The notes under the pieces are model-generated. The model searched no databases. It had not been told where the DNA came from and was given only the letters and a program-made list of their open reading frames with translations. The translations under genes and the position numbers were made by a program. A stretch of DNA of 64,000 nucleotides from Liquorilactobacillus uvarum DSM 19971 (GTDB lineage Bacteria; Bacillota; Bacilli; Lactobacillales; Lactobacillaceae): the NCBI RefSeq assembly GCF_001434935.1, contig NZ_AZEG01000008.1, forward strand, positions 1-64,000, written 5' to 3'. Positions 44,081 through 52,830 of the stretch are shown here, piece by piece (positions within the stretch are counted from its first letter, which is position 1; each line of letters begins with the position of its first letter).

Positions 44081-44866
44081 TTGTCACGAGACTGTCAACT
44101 TGTGTTTCACCCTCAAATCGCATCTAAAAAACCTGAAAATATGGTACATACAAATAACGATTGTCCATTTTGTCAGCGTGAACTGTTAACTGATATCATT
44201 GAAGAAGAACAAGATCGTATTTGGTTGGTAAATAAATATAGAACCTTGGAGGAGACTTACCAAACTGTCGTTATTGAAACAGCAGAACATAATGGTGATA
44301 TTACAACATATACAGATGTACAAAACAGGGCAGTTTTTAAATTTGCTTTGAAAGCCTGGGAAAAAACTATCGATTCAGAAAAATTTAAAAGTGTTCTAAT
44401 GTACAAAAATTTTGGACCTTATTCTGGTGGAAGTTTGCGTCATCCACATATGCAAATTGTTGGATTGAACAAAATTGATGCTTACAGGAATATTCCAAAA
44501 GAAAGTTTTACTGGAAAAGTTTTTTATAAGAGGCATGGCTTAAAAATAAATATTTCCGATTATCCGATTGCGGGTTTTACTGAATTTAACGTTATTTTGT
44601 CTAACTCGGATAGCTCTGAAATATTCGCAGATGCAGTTCAGACAGTTGCTAAATATGTATTAAATGATTATTTTAATGGGAAATGTACATCCTATAATCT
44701 TTTCTTTTATCATGTTGAAGATCGAATTGTGGCAAAAGTTGTTCCTAGATTTATGGTTTCACCTTACTTTGTAGGTTTTAAGATTCCGCAAGTTAATGAT
44801 TGCAAACGTATTAGCCAAATTGGGAAAGAATTGGCTGATAAATTATTATTTGAAATGGAGAGGTAA
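44081..44866 (+). CDS. DUF4931 protein (GalT/HIT-like fold)
   Basis: A 261-residue protein starting at TTG behind AAGAGGA. CPFCQREL near residue 28 resembles a zinc pair, and GGSLRHPHMQIVGL near residue 118 has the H-P-H-x-Q motif of galactose-1-phosphate uridylyltransferase relatives, in which the middle His is nucleophilic. The family is DUF4931, of unknown function; a nucleotidyl transferase or hydrolase role is likely by fold. No Leloir genes are near. Confidence 0.75.
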   Translation: MSRDCQLVFHPQIASKKPENMVHTNNDCPFCQRELLTDIIEEEQDRIWLVNKYRTLEETYQTVVIETAEHNGDITTYTDVQNRAVFKFALKAWEKTIDSEKFKSVLMYKNFGPYSGGSLRHPHMQIVGLNKIDAYRNIPKESFTGKVFYKRHGLKINISDYPIAGFTEFNVILSNSDSSEIFADAVQTVAKYVLNDYFNGKCTSYNLFFYHVEDRIVAKVVPRFMVSPYFVGFKIPQVNDCKRISQIGKELADKLLFEMER

Positions 44867-44903
44867 GCAAAATAAGACCATTTTCTAAATCAATAATTAC
44901 TAA

Positions 44904-44954
44904 TTCTTTCAACTACTTAAGACAATTTTTAAACTGTTGTTGAAAGAACTTTTT
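44904..44954 (+). terminator. Terminator after the DUF4931 gene
   Basis: TTCTTTCAAC at 44904-44913 pairs with GTTGAAAGAA at 44939-44948, followed by CTTTTT. Confidence 0.7.
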
Positions 44955-45054
44955 CATGTAATTGTATCCAAATTAGATTGGTTTAATTTTATGTATTTTT
45001 TTACGGCATTACTGTTAAAATAAACTAAGTAAAGATTTTGAGGAGCTGACTTAT

Positions 45055-45921
45055 TTGAAGTTAAATAGAATTTGGCAAATGATTGCAAAAAGTGTTGTAG
45101 TAGTTTGCCTGTTAATTTTGGCAGGTTGTACAGCACAAAGCAAAACGCGAGTCAAGGACAGCAAAGTAAAAACGCGTGAGAGCTTGAAAACTAAAAAACT
45201 TAGCGTTAATAAAAAAAATGCAAAAAAGAGAACTGTCACAAAATGGATTCACTATAAGAAAAAATGTCAAATTCCAATCCTAATGTATCATAGTATTTCA
45301 TCCGGTAACGCTCTACGAGTTCCACCAAAACAGTTTGAAGAGGAAATGACATATCTAAAAGCAAATCATTATTACACATTAACCACTGCGGAAGCGATCA
45401 AGGCTTTTGAAACTAACTCGTTGCCTCAAAAAAAAGTTGTTTGGATAACCTTAGATGATGCATACAAGGATAATTATACGGCTGCATTTCCTATTTTGGA
45501 AAAGTATCATCTGCATGCAACTATCAACTACATAACCGGTTTTAGTCAGAAATCGAATCATTTAACAGTGGGTGAAGCAAAAAAAATGCAACATAGTGGA
45601 CTGATTGATTTTCAAAGTCATACAGTTCAACATTTGGATTTAAATGAACTCTCGACAGACGTTCAAATGCAAGAGTTGGCAAATTCTAAAAAATGGCTTG
45701 ACAGTAATTTAAAACAAAAGACACAGATGATCTGTTATCCAGCTGGGCGTTATAATCAAACAACAATCAAATTAGCAAATCATCTCGGATATAAAATCGG
45801 TTTGACTACAAATGAGGGATTAGCCTGCTTAGATCAAGGCTGGTATTCACTCTCGCGAGTTCGAATAGCTCCGGGAATAAATCTTCAAACATTTGATCAG
45901 CTATTGAAAAATGGTCACTAA
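45055..45921 (+). CDS. Polysaccharide deacetylase lipoprotein
   Basis: A 288-residue lipoprotein starting at TTG. The signal peptide ends in LILAGC, with Cys24 or so as lipid anchor, followed by a basic, Ser/Lys/Thr-rich stretch to about residue 60. The NodB domain shows IPILMYHSIS, VVWITLDDAYKDN (canonical form TFDDGY; here Leu and Ala replace Phe and Gly) and DFQSHTVQHLDL with the zinc His pair; CYPAGRYN is the later Arg motif. It acts outside the membrane, probably deacetylating an exopolysaccharide such as poly-N-acetylglucosamine or peptidoglycan. Substituted DDA instead of DDG is also seen in PgaB/IcaB-like enzymes. Confidence 0.85.
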   Translation: MKLNRIWQMIAKSVVVVCLLILAGCTAQSKTRVKDSKVKTRESLKTKKLSVNKKNAKKRTVTKWIHYKKKCQIPILMYHSISSGNALRVPPKQFEEEMTYLKANHYYTLTTAEAIKAFETNSLPQKKVVWITLDDAYKDNYTAAFPILEKYHLHATINYITGFSQKSNHLTVGEAKKMQHSGLIDFQSHTVQHLDLNELSTDVQMQELANSKKWLDSNLKQKTQMICYPAGRYNQTTIKLANHLGYKIGLTTNEGLACLDQGWYSLSRVRIAPGINLQTFDQLLKNGH

Positions 45922-45979
45922 AATAGAAAAGAATAAGTTGAAGACAATAAAGTTAACTAATTAGATGATATATAATTGT

Positions 45980-46008
45980 TTGACAAATTAAAATTTTATT
46001 GTTATATT
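45980..46008 (+). promoter_or_regulatory. Promoter of the second T-box transcript
   Basis: TTGACA at 45980-45985 and TATATT at 46003-46008, 17-base spacer, ending about 10 bases before the leader RNA. Confidence 0.75.
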
Positions 46009-46017
46009 TTCACTAAT

Positions 46018-46308
46018 GTGTGATGAGTACATTTTAATTCTTCTGAAGAGAGCTGGAGTTGGGTGAGATTCAGCGGAGAGTCAATATGGAATATGGTCAC
46101 GTAAACGTTGAAAAAACGAGCAATATTTTTGTGAGTTTTTTCCAGGTACGCCTGTTAAAGCGTAAAGGTATATTTCTATTTGAGCAAAGTGCTGTGTGCT
46201 TAAACAAAGAGAGTACCTATTGAGTGACGATTGGTAACGATCGTCAAAACCATCGGGTGGTAACGCGATTATTCGTCCCGCAGTCTTTTAATTGACTGCG
46301 GTTTTTTT
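46018..46308 (+). ncRNA. T-box leader, methionine specifier
   Basis: The T-box core GGGTGGTAACGCG is at 46255-46267, followed by a strong terminator (CCGCAGTC 46278-46285 with GACTGCGG 46294-46301, then seven T). The stem I foot GTGA (46020-46023) pairs with TCAC (46097-46100); AGTA is at 46026-46029, an AGAGAGCTGG loop at about 46046, and the specifier codon ATG at 46093-46095 followed by G. The arrangement is the same as in the T-box at 23521-23767 and predicts tRNA-Met control. Confidence 0.9.
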
Positions 46309-46399
46309 ATTAGCAGAATGTTATGAACATTGTGCTAAAAGATAAGTAGTTAGGAAGTACCATCACATCAAGTAGTGTATTACAGGAGGAATGGAAGAA

Positions 46400-47260
46400 A
46401 TGAGAAAAAGCAGGATTATATTAACTTTGGTCGGTCTTGTCATAGTCGCAGTTGGCGTTATTACACTTACAGTCCAAAATAATGGTACAAAAAATGCAGA
46501 TACAATAACTATTGGATCGATTGGTTCTGATGTCCAGATTTGGAAACATATTGCATCTTTACCTGAAACAAAAAAAGAGCATTTGAACATTAAAGTAAAA
46601 TCTTTTACAGATGGAATTTCTTTAAATACAGCAACTGCTGAAAATAAGATCGATGTTAATGCCTTTCAATCATATGCATATTATATTGCATTTAACAAAA
46701 GCAGTAAGGTAGGCAAATTAGCGGATTTAGGAACAACTTATCTTGAACCGATGGGAATTTATTCAAACAAGTACAAAACAGTAAAAAGCATCCCCGATGG
46801 TTCAACAATCGCCTTGGCTGACAATCCGGCTAATACTGCTCGCGGACTTAAATTACTAGAAAAAGCAGGTTTAATTAAGTTGAAGTCTAGTTTTGGAAGT
46901 CTTTCGGGTACTAGTGCAATTGCGGATAATCCGCATCATTTTAAATTTGAGGAGATTGATGATACGACTGGTCCACGAATTATGAAAGATAATTCAATTG
47001 CAGCAGTTCTGATTGGAAACACAATCGCGCTTGAAGGAAAATTAAATGTTTTAAAGGACTCGATCTATCATGAGGAGGTCAACCAGTCTACTAAAGAAAA
47101 TATTAATATTTTAGCAACAGCAGATAAAAATAAAAACAATAAAAAATTCAAAAAACTTTTAAAGATATACCATAGTGATAAGGTTCAAAAATATATCAAA
47201 GAAAAATTTGACGGAACTAAAATTCAGGTTCAAAAGCCACTCTCGTATTTTAATGACTAG
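46400..47260 (+). CDS. MetQ-like (NLPA family) substrate-binding protein, orphan, without lipobox
   Basis: About 286 residues from ATG 46400; AGGAGG at 46384-46389 is too near the upstream ATG 46391 but fits this one. The domain begins ITIGSIGSDVQIWKHIA and continues with DVNAFQSYAYYIAF, IALADNPANTARGLKLLEKAGL and a final IKVYHSDK-like stretch, typical of MetQ/NLPA proteins that capture D/L-methionine for MetNI. The N-terminal helix (residues 5-25) has no Cys, so it is held by a membrane anchor or is secreted and not a lipoprotein. No metN or metI is next to it. The Met T-box supports methionine or a related ligand. Confidence 0.85.
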   Translation: MRKSRIILTLVGLVIVAVGVITLTVQNNGTKNADTITIGSIGSDVQIWKHIASLPETKKEHLNIKVKSFTDGISLNTATAENKIDVNAFQSYAYYIAFNKSSKVGKLADLGTTYLEPMGIYSNKYKTVKSIPDGSTIALADNPANTARGLKLLEKAGLIKLKSSFGSLSGTSAIADNPHHFKFEEIDDTTGPRIMKDNSIAAVLIGNTIALEGKLNVLKDSIYHEEVNQSTKENINILATADKNKNNKKFKKLLKIYHSDKVQKYIKEKFDGTKIQVQKPLSYFND

Positions 47261-47294
47261 ATATTTTGATATAGCAACGCCGCGTTTAATTTTC

Positions 47295-47339
47295 CTCTGA
47301 TATATCTTTTTAGGTAATATTACCAAGATGAAATCAGAG
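47295..47339. repeat. Compound palindrome downstream of the MetQ-like gene
   Basis: CTCTGAT at 47295-47301 and ATCAGAG at 47333-47339 enclose an inner GGTAATATTACC palindrome. No T-run follows, so it is not a classical terminator. Function unknown. The rest of 47261-47465 holds no recognised gene. Confidence 0.4.
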
Positions 47340-47465
47340 CGAGTACACCAGTTTTGAGCATCAGTTGTGCATTGCAAATATAGTTTTGTCTATGAATAAT
47401 CGCAATTAAATGTGAAAAACTAGCTGTCGATCCTCACTAAATTTGTATAATACAAGATTAAAATA

Positions 47466-47510
47466 AGGAACTGAATCAAACGTTATATTTTGACTCAGTT
47501 CCTTGTTTTT
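47466..47510. terminator. Bidirectional terminator between the MetQ-like and cfa genes
   Basis: AAGGAACTGA pairs with TCAGTTCCTT, extended by TCAAA/TTTGA after one mismatch, followed by TTTTT on the plus strand. Confidence 0.75.
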
Positions 47511-47643
47511 ATTTCACTGTAAACATAAAATTTGAACCTTAATAATATACAAAAAACAAAGCCGTACGAAAAATCGTCTTTTAGCACAGCCTAACATAAT
47601 TTAATTTTACATAGTATTGTGTTTTTAGGCTTGTTTCTCGCTT

Positions 47644-48846
47644 TTACTTAATTTGTGGAATATTTTTATCCTGTTCTGACATATAATCTCTAGTTAGTGG
47701 AAGATTCAGCCCACTTGGTCCCTTTGTTAATAAGTACTGTGCGACATCAATATTTCCAGATTCAAAAGATGATGCACAAGCTTGCAGGTATAAATTCCAC
47801 ATGCGGAAAAATTTATCATCAAACATTTCGATAATTTCCAATTTGTGTGCAAGAACGTTTTGTGTCCAGATCTCTAATGTCTTTTGATAATGTCTTCTGA
47901 GTGTTTCCAAATCCTTAAGCTGCAAATTGCTCTGCATAATGTGTTCCATCATTTCGCTTAGATGGGGAATATAGCCACCAGGGAAAATATATTTGTTAAT
48001 AAATGGATCAGAGCCAACTCCCATATGTTGCCCAGTAATACCATGTATTAGAGCTCGTCCTTCAGGCTTTAAAAGTTCTGAAATCTTTTTAAAATATGTT
48101 TCCAAATTTTCTTTACCGACATGTTCAAACATACCAACACTTGTAATGTAGTCAAAACTTTGGTCTAATTCACGATAATCCATGAGTTTGACATCAATCA
48201 TATCCTCAAGATGTTCAGTTTCTATTCTGTTGCTGACATAGTCGAATTGCTCTTTGCTTAAGGTAATCCCTGTTGCGTGAACACCATAGCTTTTAGCAGC
48301 TGCAAATAAAAGGGTTCCCCAACCGCAACCAATGTCTAGTAATGTTTTATCAGGTTTCAAATCGAGTTTGTTTAAAATATGATAAACTTTATTAGTCTGC
48401 GCTTGTTCAAGCGAATCATTTTTATTTTTAAAGTAAGCACAAGAATATGTCATCGTTTTGTCAAGCCATAATCTGTAAAATGAGTTACCAAGGTCATAGT
48501 GACTTTGAACATCGGTTTTGCTTTGCTTTTTAGAATGATTTTGCTTAGGCAGAAATTTTTTAAACTTATCACTGTTTATAAAACTGTGGGGGGTCATAAA
48601 AATCGCAGTTATTAAATTTTGAATACTGCCTTGTACTTCGATATTTTTTTCCATATAAGCTTCAGCAAGCGTAAGCGTGGCATGTTCTAAAACAGAATGA
48701 GGCGAAATCGGCTTTTTGAACTTTATTTTATTTTGTACTTCTCCTTTTGGACCGAAAGTCTCATTTTCTCCATCCCAAAAAGTTACTTCAACAGGAATAT
48801 TGAAAGCATGTTTTAGTAACGTTTTATAAAAAGTTTTTTCTAGCAA
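47644..48846 (-). CDS. cfa: Cyclopropane-fatty-acyl-phospholipid synthase
   Basis: A 400-residue enzyme starting at TTG behind AGAGGTC. It adds a methylene bridge from S-adenosylmethionine to unsaturated fatty acids in membrane phospholipids, giving cyclopropane or lactobacillic acid. The SAM-binding motif [29 protein letters not shown] begins near residue 163; [23 protein letters not shown] is the active-site bicarbonate region; [19 protein letters not shown] and the final [26 protein letters not shown] are classical. Length is normal. Monocistronic on the minus strand. Such genes rise under acid and stationary phase in lactobacilli. Confidence 0.9.
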   Translation of the reverse strand: MLEKTFYKTLLKHAFNIPVEVTFWDGENETFGPKGEVQNKIKFKKPISPHSVLEHATLTLAEAYMEKNIEVQGSIQNLITAIFMTPHSFINSDKFKKFLPKQNHSKKQSKTDVQSHYDLGNSFYRLWLDKTMTYSCAYFKNKNDSLEQAQTNKVYHILNKLDLKPDKTLLDIGCGWGTLLFAAAKSYGVHATGITLSKEQFDYVSNRIETEHLEDMIDVKLMDYRELDQSFDYITSVGMFEHVGKENLETYFKKISELLKPEGRALIHGITGQHMGVGSDPFINKYIFPGGYIPHLSEMMEHIMQSNLQLKDLETLRRHYQKTLEIWTQNVLAHKLEIIEMFDDKFFRMWNLYLQACASSFESGNIDVAQYLLTKGPSGLNLPLTRDYMSEQDKNIPQIK

Positions 48847-49062
48847 TGTGAAGACCTCTTTTCAAACTTTTGAACAAATTTGCTATAATTTGCTTGACAT
48901 TTTTTAATTGCTCTTTTAACCAATATAACGCTAATTTTCAAAATGATAAAGGTTGAAATTTATTAAAAAAAATGGCCTCAATAAAAAGTGTAATTATGAA
49001 CAAAAGGGAATGCAAAAAACTTGTTTAATAAATTAACTTTGTGTACAATATAACTGTTGACA

Positions 49063-49090
49063 TGCTCATGTGTGAACATAATTATGAGCA
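49063..49090. promoter_or_regulatory. Inverted repeat in the promoter of the second NADH oxidase
   Basis: TGCTCAT at 49063-49069 and ATGAGCA at 49084-49090, 14-base spacer, directly after TTGACA. It does not match the Rex consensus (TTGTGA-N6-TCACAA). Possible operator. Confidence 0.35.
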
Positions 49091-49117
49091 ATACCCTGAA
49101 TAGGAGGCTGATTATTT

Positions 49118-50485
49118 ATGAAAGTTGCAGTTGTTGGTTGTACACATGCGGGAACATTTGCTATTAAACAAATTTTAAGCGATTACAAAGATGTTGAGGT
49201 TACCGTTTTTGAACGTAATGCTGAAATATCATTTCTATCATGCGGAATCGCGTTGTACTTGGGCGGACAGGTCAAGGATCCTCAAGGGTTATTTTACTCA
49301 AATCCTGATGAGCTAAACGAATTAGGTGCTTCTATCAAACTAAAGCATAACGTGAGGGAGATTGATTCTAAAAATCATACGCTTGAAGTGGAAAATCTAT
49401 TGACAAATGAAGTAACAATTGAACATTATGATAAGTTGATTATGACTACCGGTTCTTGGCCGATAGTTCCGAATATCCCCGGCATACAAAGTAAAAAAGT
49501 TTTGCTTTGTAAAAATTGGACACATGCACAGGAACTGTTTGAACGTGTTCCAAAAGTCAAAAAAATTGCTGTAATTGGTGCCGGATATATTGGAGCAGAA
49601 TTGGTTGAAGCGTACTCACTTAAAGGGCACGAGGTTATTTTAATTGATGCACAGGATCGTGTGATGCCTAAGTATTTCGACCCCTCCTTCACAGATAAAA
49701 TTGAAAATGATTTTAAGAACAATGGTGTACAGTTGGAACTTGGACAGTCAGTTCAGAGATTTGAAGAAAAAGCAGGCGAATTGATGATCGAAACGGACAA
49801 AAAAACTATTACTGCCGACTTAGCAATACTTTGTATTGGGTTCAGACCCAATACGGATTTGTTAACCGGTAAAGTTGAGATGACTCCTAATGGAGCGATC
49901 ATCACTGACGATTATATGCGTAGTTCGGATCCAGATATTTTCGCTGCAGGAGATAGTGCGGCTGTTCATTACAACCCAACTGGTAAAAATGCATATATTC
50001 CACTAGCTACAAATGCTGTTCGTCAGGGGATTCTCGTTGGCAAAAACTTGAAAAAACCTGTACTGCGTTATATGGGAACGCAGTCGACTTCTGGCTTATC
50101 TCTTTATGGAACTTCAATCTGCTCAACAGGTTTAACTGCTGAAGCTGCTAAAATGCAAGGGATAGATGCTGAACACGTTATTTTTGAAGATAACTATCGA
50201 CCAGAATTTATGCCTTCAACCACACCGGTTTTAATGTCACTTGTTTATGATGCTGTTACTAGACGTATTCTGGGCGGAGCATTGATGAGCAAATATGATA
50301 TCTCACAATCAGCTAATCTTTTGTCATTGTGTATTCAAAACAAAAATACGATCGATGATTTAGCGATGGTTGATATGCTTTTTCAACCAACTTTTGATCG
50401 TCCGTTTAACTATTTAAATCTCTTAGGCCAAGCAGCACAGGCCCAATTAGAAAAAAATAGATCAAAAGAAGTGTTTGCTAACTAG
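49118..50485 (+). CDS. NADH oxidase/CoA-disulfide reductase family protein (second copy)
   Basis: A 455-residue flavoprotein of the same family as 4768-6129. It has AVVGCTHAGTFA at the FAD site, redox Cys42 in SFLSCGI, IAVIGAGYIGAELVEAY near residue 153 for NADH, and IFAAGDSAAVHYNPTG for FAD. An additional Cys8 is found in GCTHAG, where the first copy has Ser, and the C-terminal TFDRPFNYLNLLGQAAQAQLEK matches water-forming Nox. The pair differ enough to suggest different regulation or specificity. AGGAGG lies ten bases before ATG. A -35-like TTGACA is at 49057-49062 and a TGCTCAT/ATGAGCA inverted repeat flanks the promoter at 49063-49090. Confidence 0.85.
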   Translation: MKVAVVGCTHAGTFAIKQILSDYKDVEVTVFERNAEISFLSCGIALYLGGQVKDPQGLFYSNPDELNELGASIKLKHNVREIDSKNHTLEVENLLTNEVTIEHYDKLIMTTGSWPIVPNIPGIQSKKVLLCKNWTHAQELFERVPKVKKIAVIGAGYIGAELVEAYSLKGHEVILIDAQDRVMPKYFDPSFTDKIENDFKNNGVQLELGQSVQRFEEKAGELMIETDKKTITADLAILCIGFRPNTDLLTGKVEMTPNGAIITDDYMRSSDPDIFAAGDSAAVHYNPTGKNAYIPLATNAVRQGILVGKNLKKPVLRYMGTQSTSGLSLYGTSICSTGLTAEAAKMQGIDAEHVIFEDNYRPEFMPSTTPVLMSLVYDAVTRRILGGALMSKYDISQSANLLSLCIQNKNTIDDLAMVDMLFQPTFDRPFNYLNLLGQAAQAQLEKNRSKEVFAN

Positions 50486-50496
50486 ATAGAGAAGTT

Positions 50497-50548
50497 AAAA
50501 AGATGAAAATGCGGTAGGGTTGTATTTTACCGCATTTTCATCTTTTTT
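50497..50548 (+). terminator. Terminator of the second NADH oxidase gene
   Basis: A perfect 20-base stem, AAAAAGATGAAAATGCGGTA with its complement at 50528-50547, and a T-run. Confidence 0.92.
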
Positions 50549-51057
50549 GATTTTTTAAGAAAGCAAGAAGATCTTAACTAAATGATGGAACATGGTCCTC
50601 CAACTTTGTAACCGTTTTTAGTAGCTAGCTGCATTAATTCAGTTAACAACAGCCGATTTTTTTAGACAAAACTAGTTTATTTTCCAGAAGACAGGTAGAG
50701 AATGAATTATGTACTTTTTGAATCAGCACAGGACAACTTTGTTTTCAAATTTTAACTCTTTTTGAGCGGAGCATATGTTTCTCCAAGTTCTTGGAGCATT
50801 TGATCGAGAATCATTTAAGCTTCTTGTGCATTTTTGTTCAATTAAAACAATTTATTTATATAAAAATAGTAAAATTAATATTGAGATTGCAAATATGTAT
50901 GTTTAAATATGAGCATGGGTGTTTTAAGGCTAATCAAATTAAGCATAGTGTTAAATGCTATTGCTATTAAACCTGAATCATGGTTATTATAAATTGTTAG
51001 GACTGCTTTACTATTCTTAAATCTAATCCTTTATACGAGAAGGGAAGAATTGGTCTT
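50549..51057. other. Intergenic stretch with a possible gene relic
   Basis: No intact gene. On the minus strand around 50765-50840 a coding-like stretch reads NAQEA, stop, MILDQMLQELGETYAPLKKS, stop, which looks like the end of a broken gene, and further broken pieces follow to about 50560. No family could be named. The promoter for the response regulator must lie at the right end. Confidence 0.3.
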
Positions 51058-51735
51058 ATGCCAAAAATATTTGTTATAGAAGATGATGCATCAATTTTAA
51101 ATTCTGTCAGAAAGGGATTGGAGAAGTGGCAGTATCAGGTGGAAAATGTTGGTAATTGGAAAAATATTGTTCAAGAATTCTTAGACTTTGAAGCTGATTT
51201 GGTGATAATGGATATCACATTGCCGACTTACGATGGTTTTTATTGGACTTCGAAGATAAGGGACATTTCCAATGTTCCTATTATCTTTGTTTCTGCAGCC
51301 GAAATGGACCCAAATGCGGTAAGGGCAATTGCGACTGGGGCTGATGATTATATAACGAAGCCTTTTTCGCTAGCTGTACTTATTTCAAAGATTCAGGCGG
51401 TGCTTCGAAGAGTTTCAAGTGATAGTGAAGTAAGATCTAAAAAAATAACAGTCAAGGGATATCAACTTAATGTTCTAAACAACTGTCTAAGTTATACAGG
51501 ACAAACGATTAAATTAACTCCAACTGAAGGAATAATTATGGAACTTCTCTTTTTGAACCCCAATAAAACTATATCAAAAGATCGCTTAATGCAAAATATC
51601 TGGCAAGGTGGTTTATTTATAACACAAAATGCTTTGAACGTTAATGTTAGCCGGTTGCGTAGCAAACTGGCTACAGTGAACCTAAAAGAAAAATTGGTAA
51701 CTGAACGTGGTCGCGGATTCAGGCTGGCAATCTAA
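51058..51735 (+). CDS. Response regulator, OmpR/BceR type
   Basis: A 225-residue two-component regulator. The receiver domain has the acidic pair in IEDD (residues 8-10), phospho-acceptor Asp52 in LVIMDITLP and Lys in DDYITKPFS; the C-terminal winged helix (about residues 130-225) ends GRGFRLAI. The ATG of the kinase gene overlaps its end. With the following intramembrane-type kinase and a BceAB-like transporter it forms a peptide-antibiotic detoxification module. Confidence 0.88.
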   Translation: MPKIFVIEDDASILNSVRKGLEKWQYQVENVGNWKNIVQEFLDFEADLVIMDITLPTYDGFYWTSKIRDISNVPIIFVSAAEMDPNAVRAIATGADDYITKPFSLAVLISKIQAVLRRVSSDSEVRSKKITVKGYQLNVLNNCLSYTGQTIKLTPTEGIIMELLFLNPNKTISKDRLMQNIWQGGLFITQNALNVNVSRLRSKLATVNLKEKLVTERGRGFRLAI

Positions 51736-52727
51736 TGTTTAACAGTTCAGTCAAACATATCATAAAGATTATTTTAGCAAAATGGCCCTTGTTTATACTG
51801 TATTTAAGTTCAACCACTTTTTTAGGCTTTTTATGTCTGCTTTATAATATCAAACTTATACTAATTGCCGATTTAATTAGATTTACATTAATTCCTTTTT
51901 TGCTTTTTTTGTTTTATCGAATTTATCATGAAGAAAAATTTCTGCGCAATCTTAGAAAAGCCAGTTCTCAAGGACAGATACTTGAAGCGGTGCCGCACGG
52001 CTTAGTAGAAAAAGCATTCATTAGTTCCTTTAATCAATTGCAACAGCAAAGAATTCAATATGAAAAAGAAGTTCAGAAAGAATTTAAACAACATCGTGAT
52101 TATTTAGTGATGTGGAGTCATGAAGTAAAAACACCGCTGACTGCTTTGAGTTTAATGGCAGAAAATGAAAATGAGGTTGCAAGCATTGATGTGCAGCAGC
52201 AGATAGCGTTGGCTTACCATCAGTTGAACTTAATACTTACATATGAGCGGTTAGCAGACTTTAACCACGATCTTGTTTTCAAATGGATTTCTGTTAGTGA
52301 CATTATTGAAGTACTTATAAAAAGATATGCAGTTTTTTTTATCAGAAAAGAAATTACACCCCATATAAAAATTACGGCTGTCAAAGCCCTGACAGATCCA
52401 AAATGGCTATCGTTTATTTTAGAACAGTTGCTAATGAATGCTCTCAAATATTCAAAAAAGGGGGCTTCTATTGAAATTGAGTGGCAAGACAATGCAATCA
52501 AAATTGTTGATAATGGAATTGGCATCGATGCTAGTGATCTTCCACGCGTTTTTGAGCCTGGTTTTACTGGTCAAAACGGACGTCATCACAACTCTGCTAC
52601 TGGTATGGGGCTTTATATTGCTCAACGAATCAGTAAGCTACTAGATCTTAAATTGACGATTGAATCAGAAATAAGCAACGGAACGAGTGCAATAATTTTA
52701 ATTCCTGAAACTAAGATCAAATACTGA
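51735..52727 (+). CDS. Intramembrane-sensing histidine kinase, BceS type
   Basis: A 330-residue kinase with two membrane helices (about 13-33 and 40-62) joined by a loop of only a few residues, so no external sensor domain exists. The H box is MWSHEVKTPLTAL with His129, followed by LLMNALKYSKKGA (N box), IVDNGIGIDASDLPRVFEPGFTG and GMGLYIAQRISKLL. Such BceS-like kinases are driven by their partner transporter. The genes 52831-55506 supply it. Confidence 0.88.
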   Translation: MFNSSVKHIIKIILAKWPLFILYLSSTTFLGFLCLLYNIKLILIADLIRFTLIPFLLFLFYRIYHEEKFLRNLRKASSQGQILEAVPHGLVEKAFISSFNQLQQQRIQYEKEVQKEFKQHRDYLVMWSHEVKTPLTALSLMAENENEVASIDVQQQIALAYHQLNLILTYERLADFNHDLVFKWISVSDIIEVLIKRYAVFFIRKEITPHIKITAVKALTDPKWLSFILEQLLMNALKYSKKGASIEIEWQDNAIKIVDNGIGIDASDLPRVFEPGFTGQNGRHHNSATGMGLYIAQRISKLLDLKLTIESEISNGTSAIILIPETKIKY

Positions 52728-52746
52728 ATTAAAAATAACAAACTGT

Positions 52747-52792
52747 AAGGTTTCTAACGTTGTTGTAACTACAAAACAACGTTAGAAACCTT
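52747..52792. promoter_or_regulatory. Long perfect inverted repeat between kinase and BceA-like gene
   Basis: AAGGTTTCTAACGTTGTT at 52747-52764 and its exact complement at 52775-52792 enclose 10 bases. TATAAT at 52794-52799 follows directly and no good -35 is found 17 bases upstream. The element can serve as terminator of the kinase gene (T-rich end) or as binding site of the response regulator for an activated promoter. Confidence 0.7.
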
Positions 52793-52830
52793 TTATAATA
52801 TTACTAGACAAGTGAAGGAGTGTTATTTAG

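Noticed and set aside
45922-46399. SAM or SMK riboswitch before the MetQ-like gene
   Set aside because: The T-box core GGGTGGTAACGCG and a Met specifier explain the leader.
46391-46402. Upstream ATG of the MetQ-like gene as start
   Set aside because: It is one base from the AGGAGG; ATG 46400 has proper spacing.
49021-49117. Rex-binding site before the second NADH oxidase
   Set aside because: TTGTGTAC-like stretches do not match TTGTGA-N6-TCACAA.
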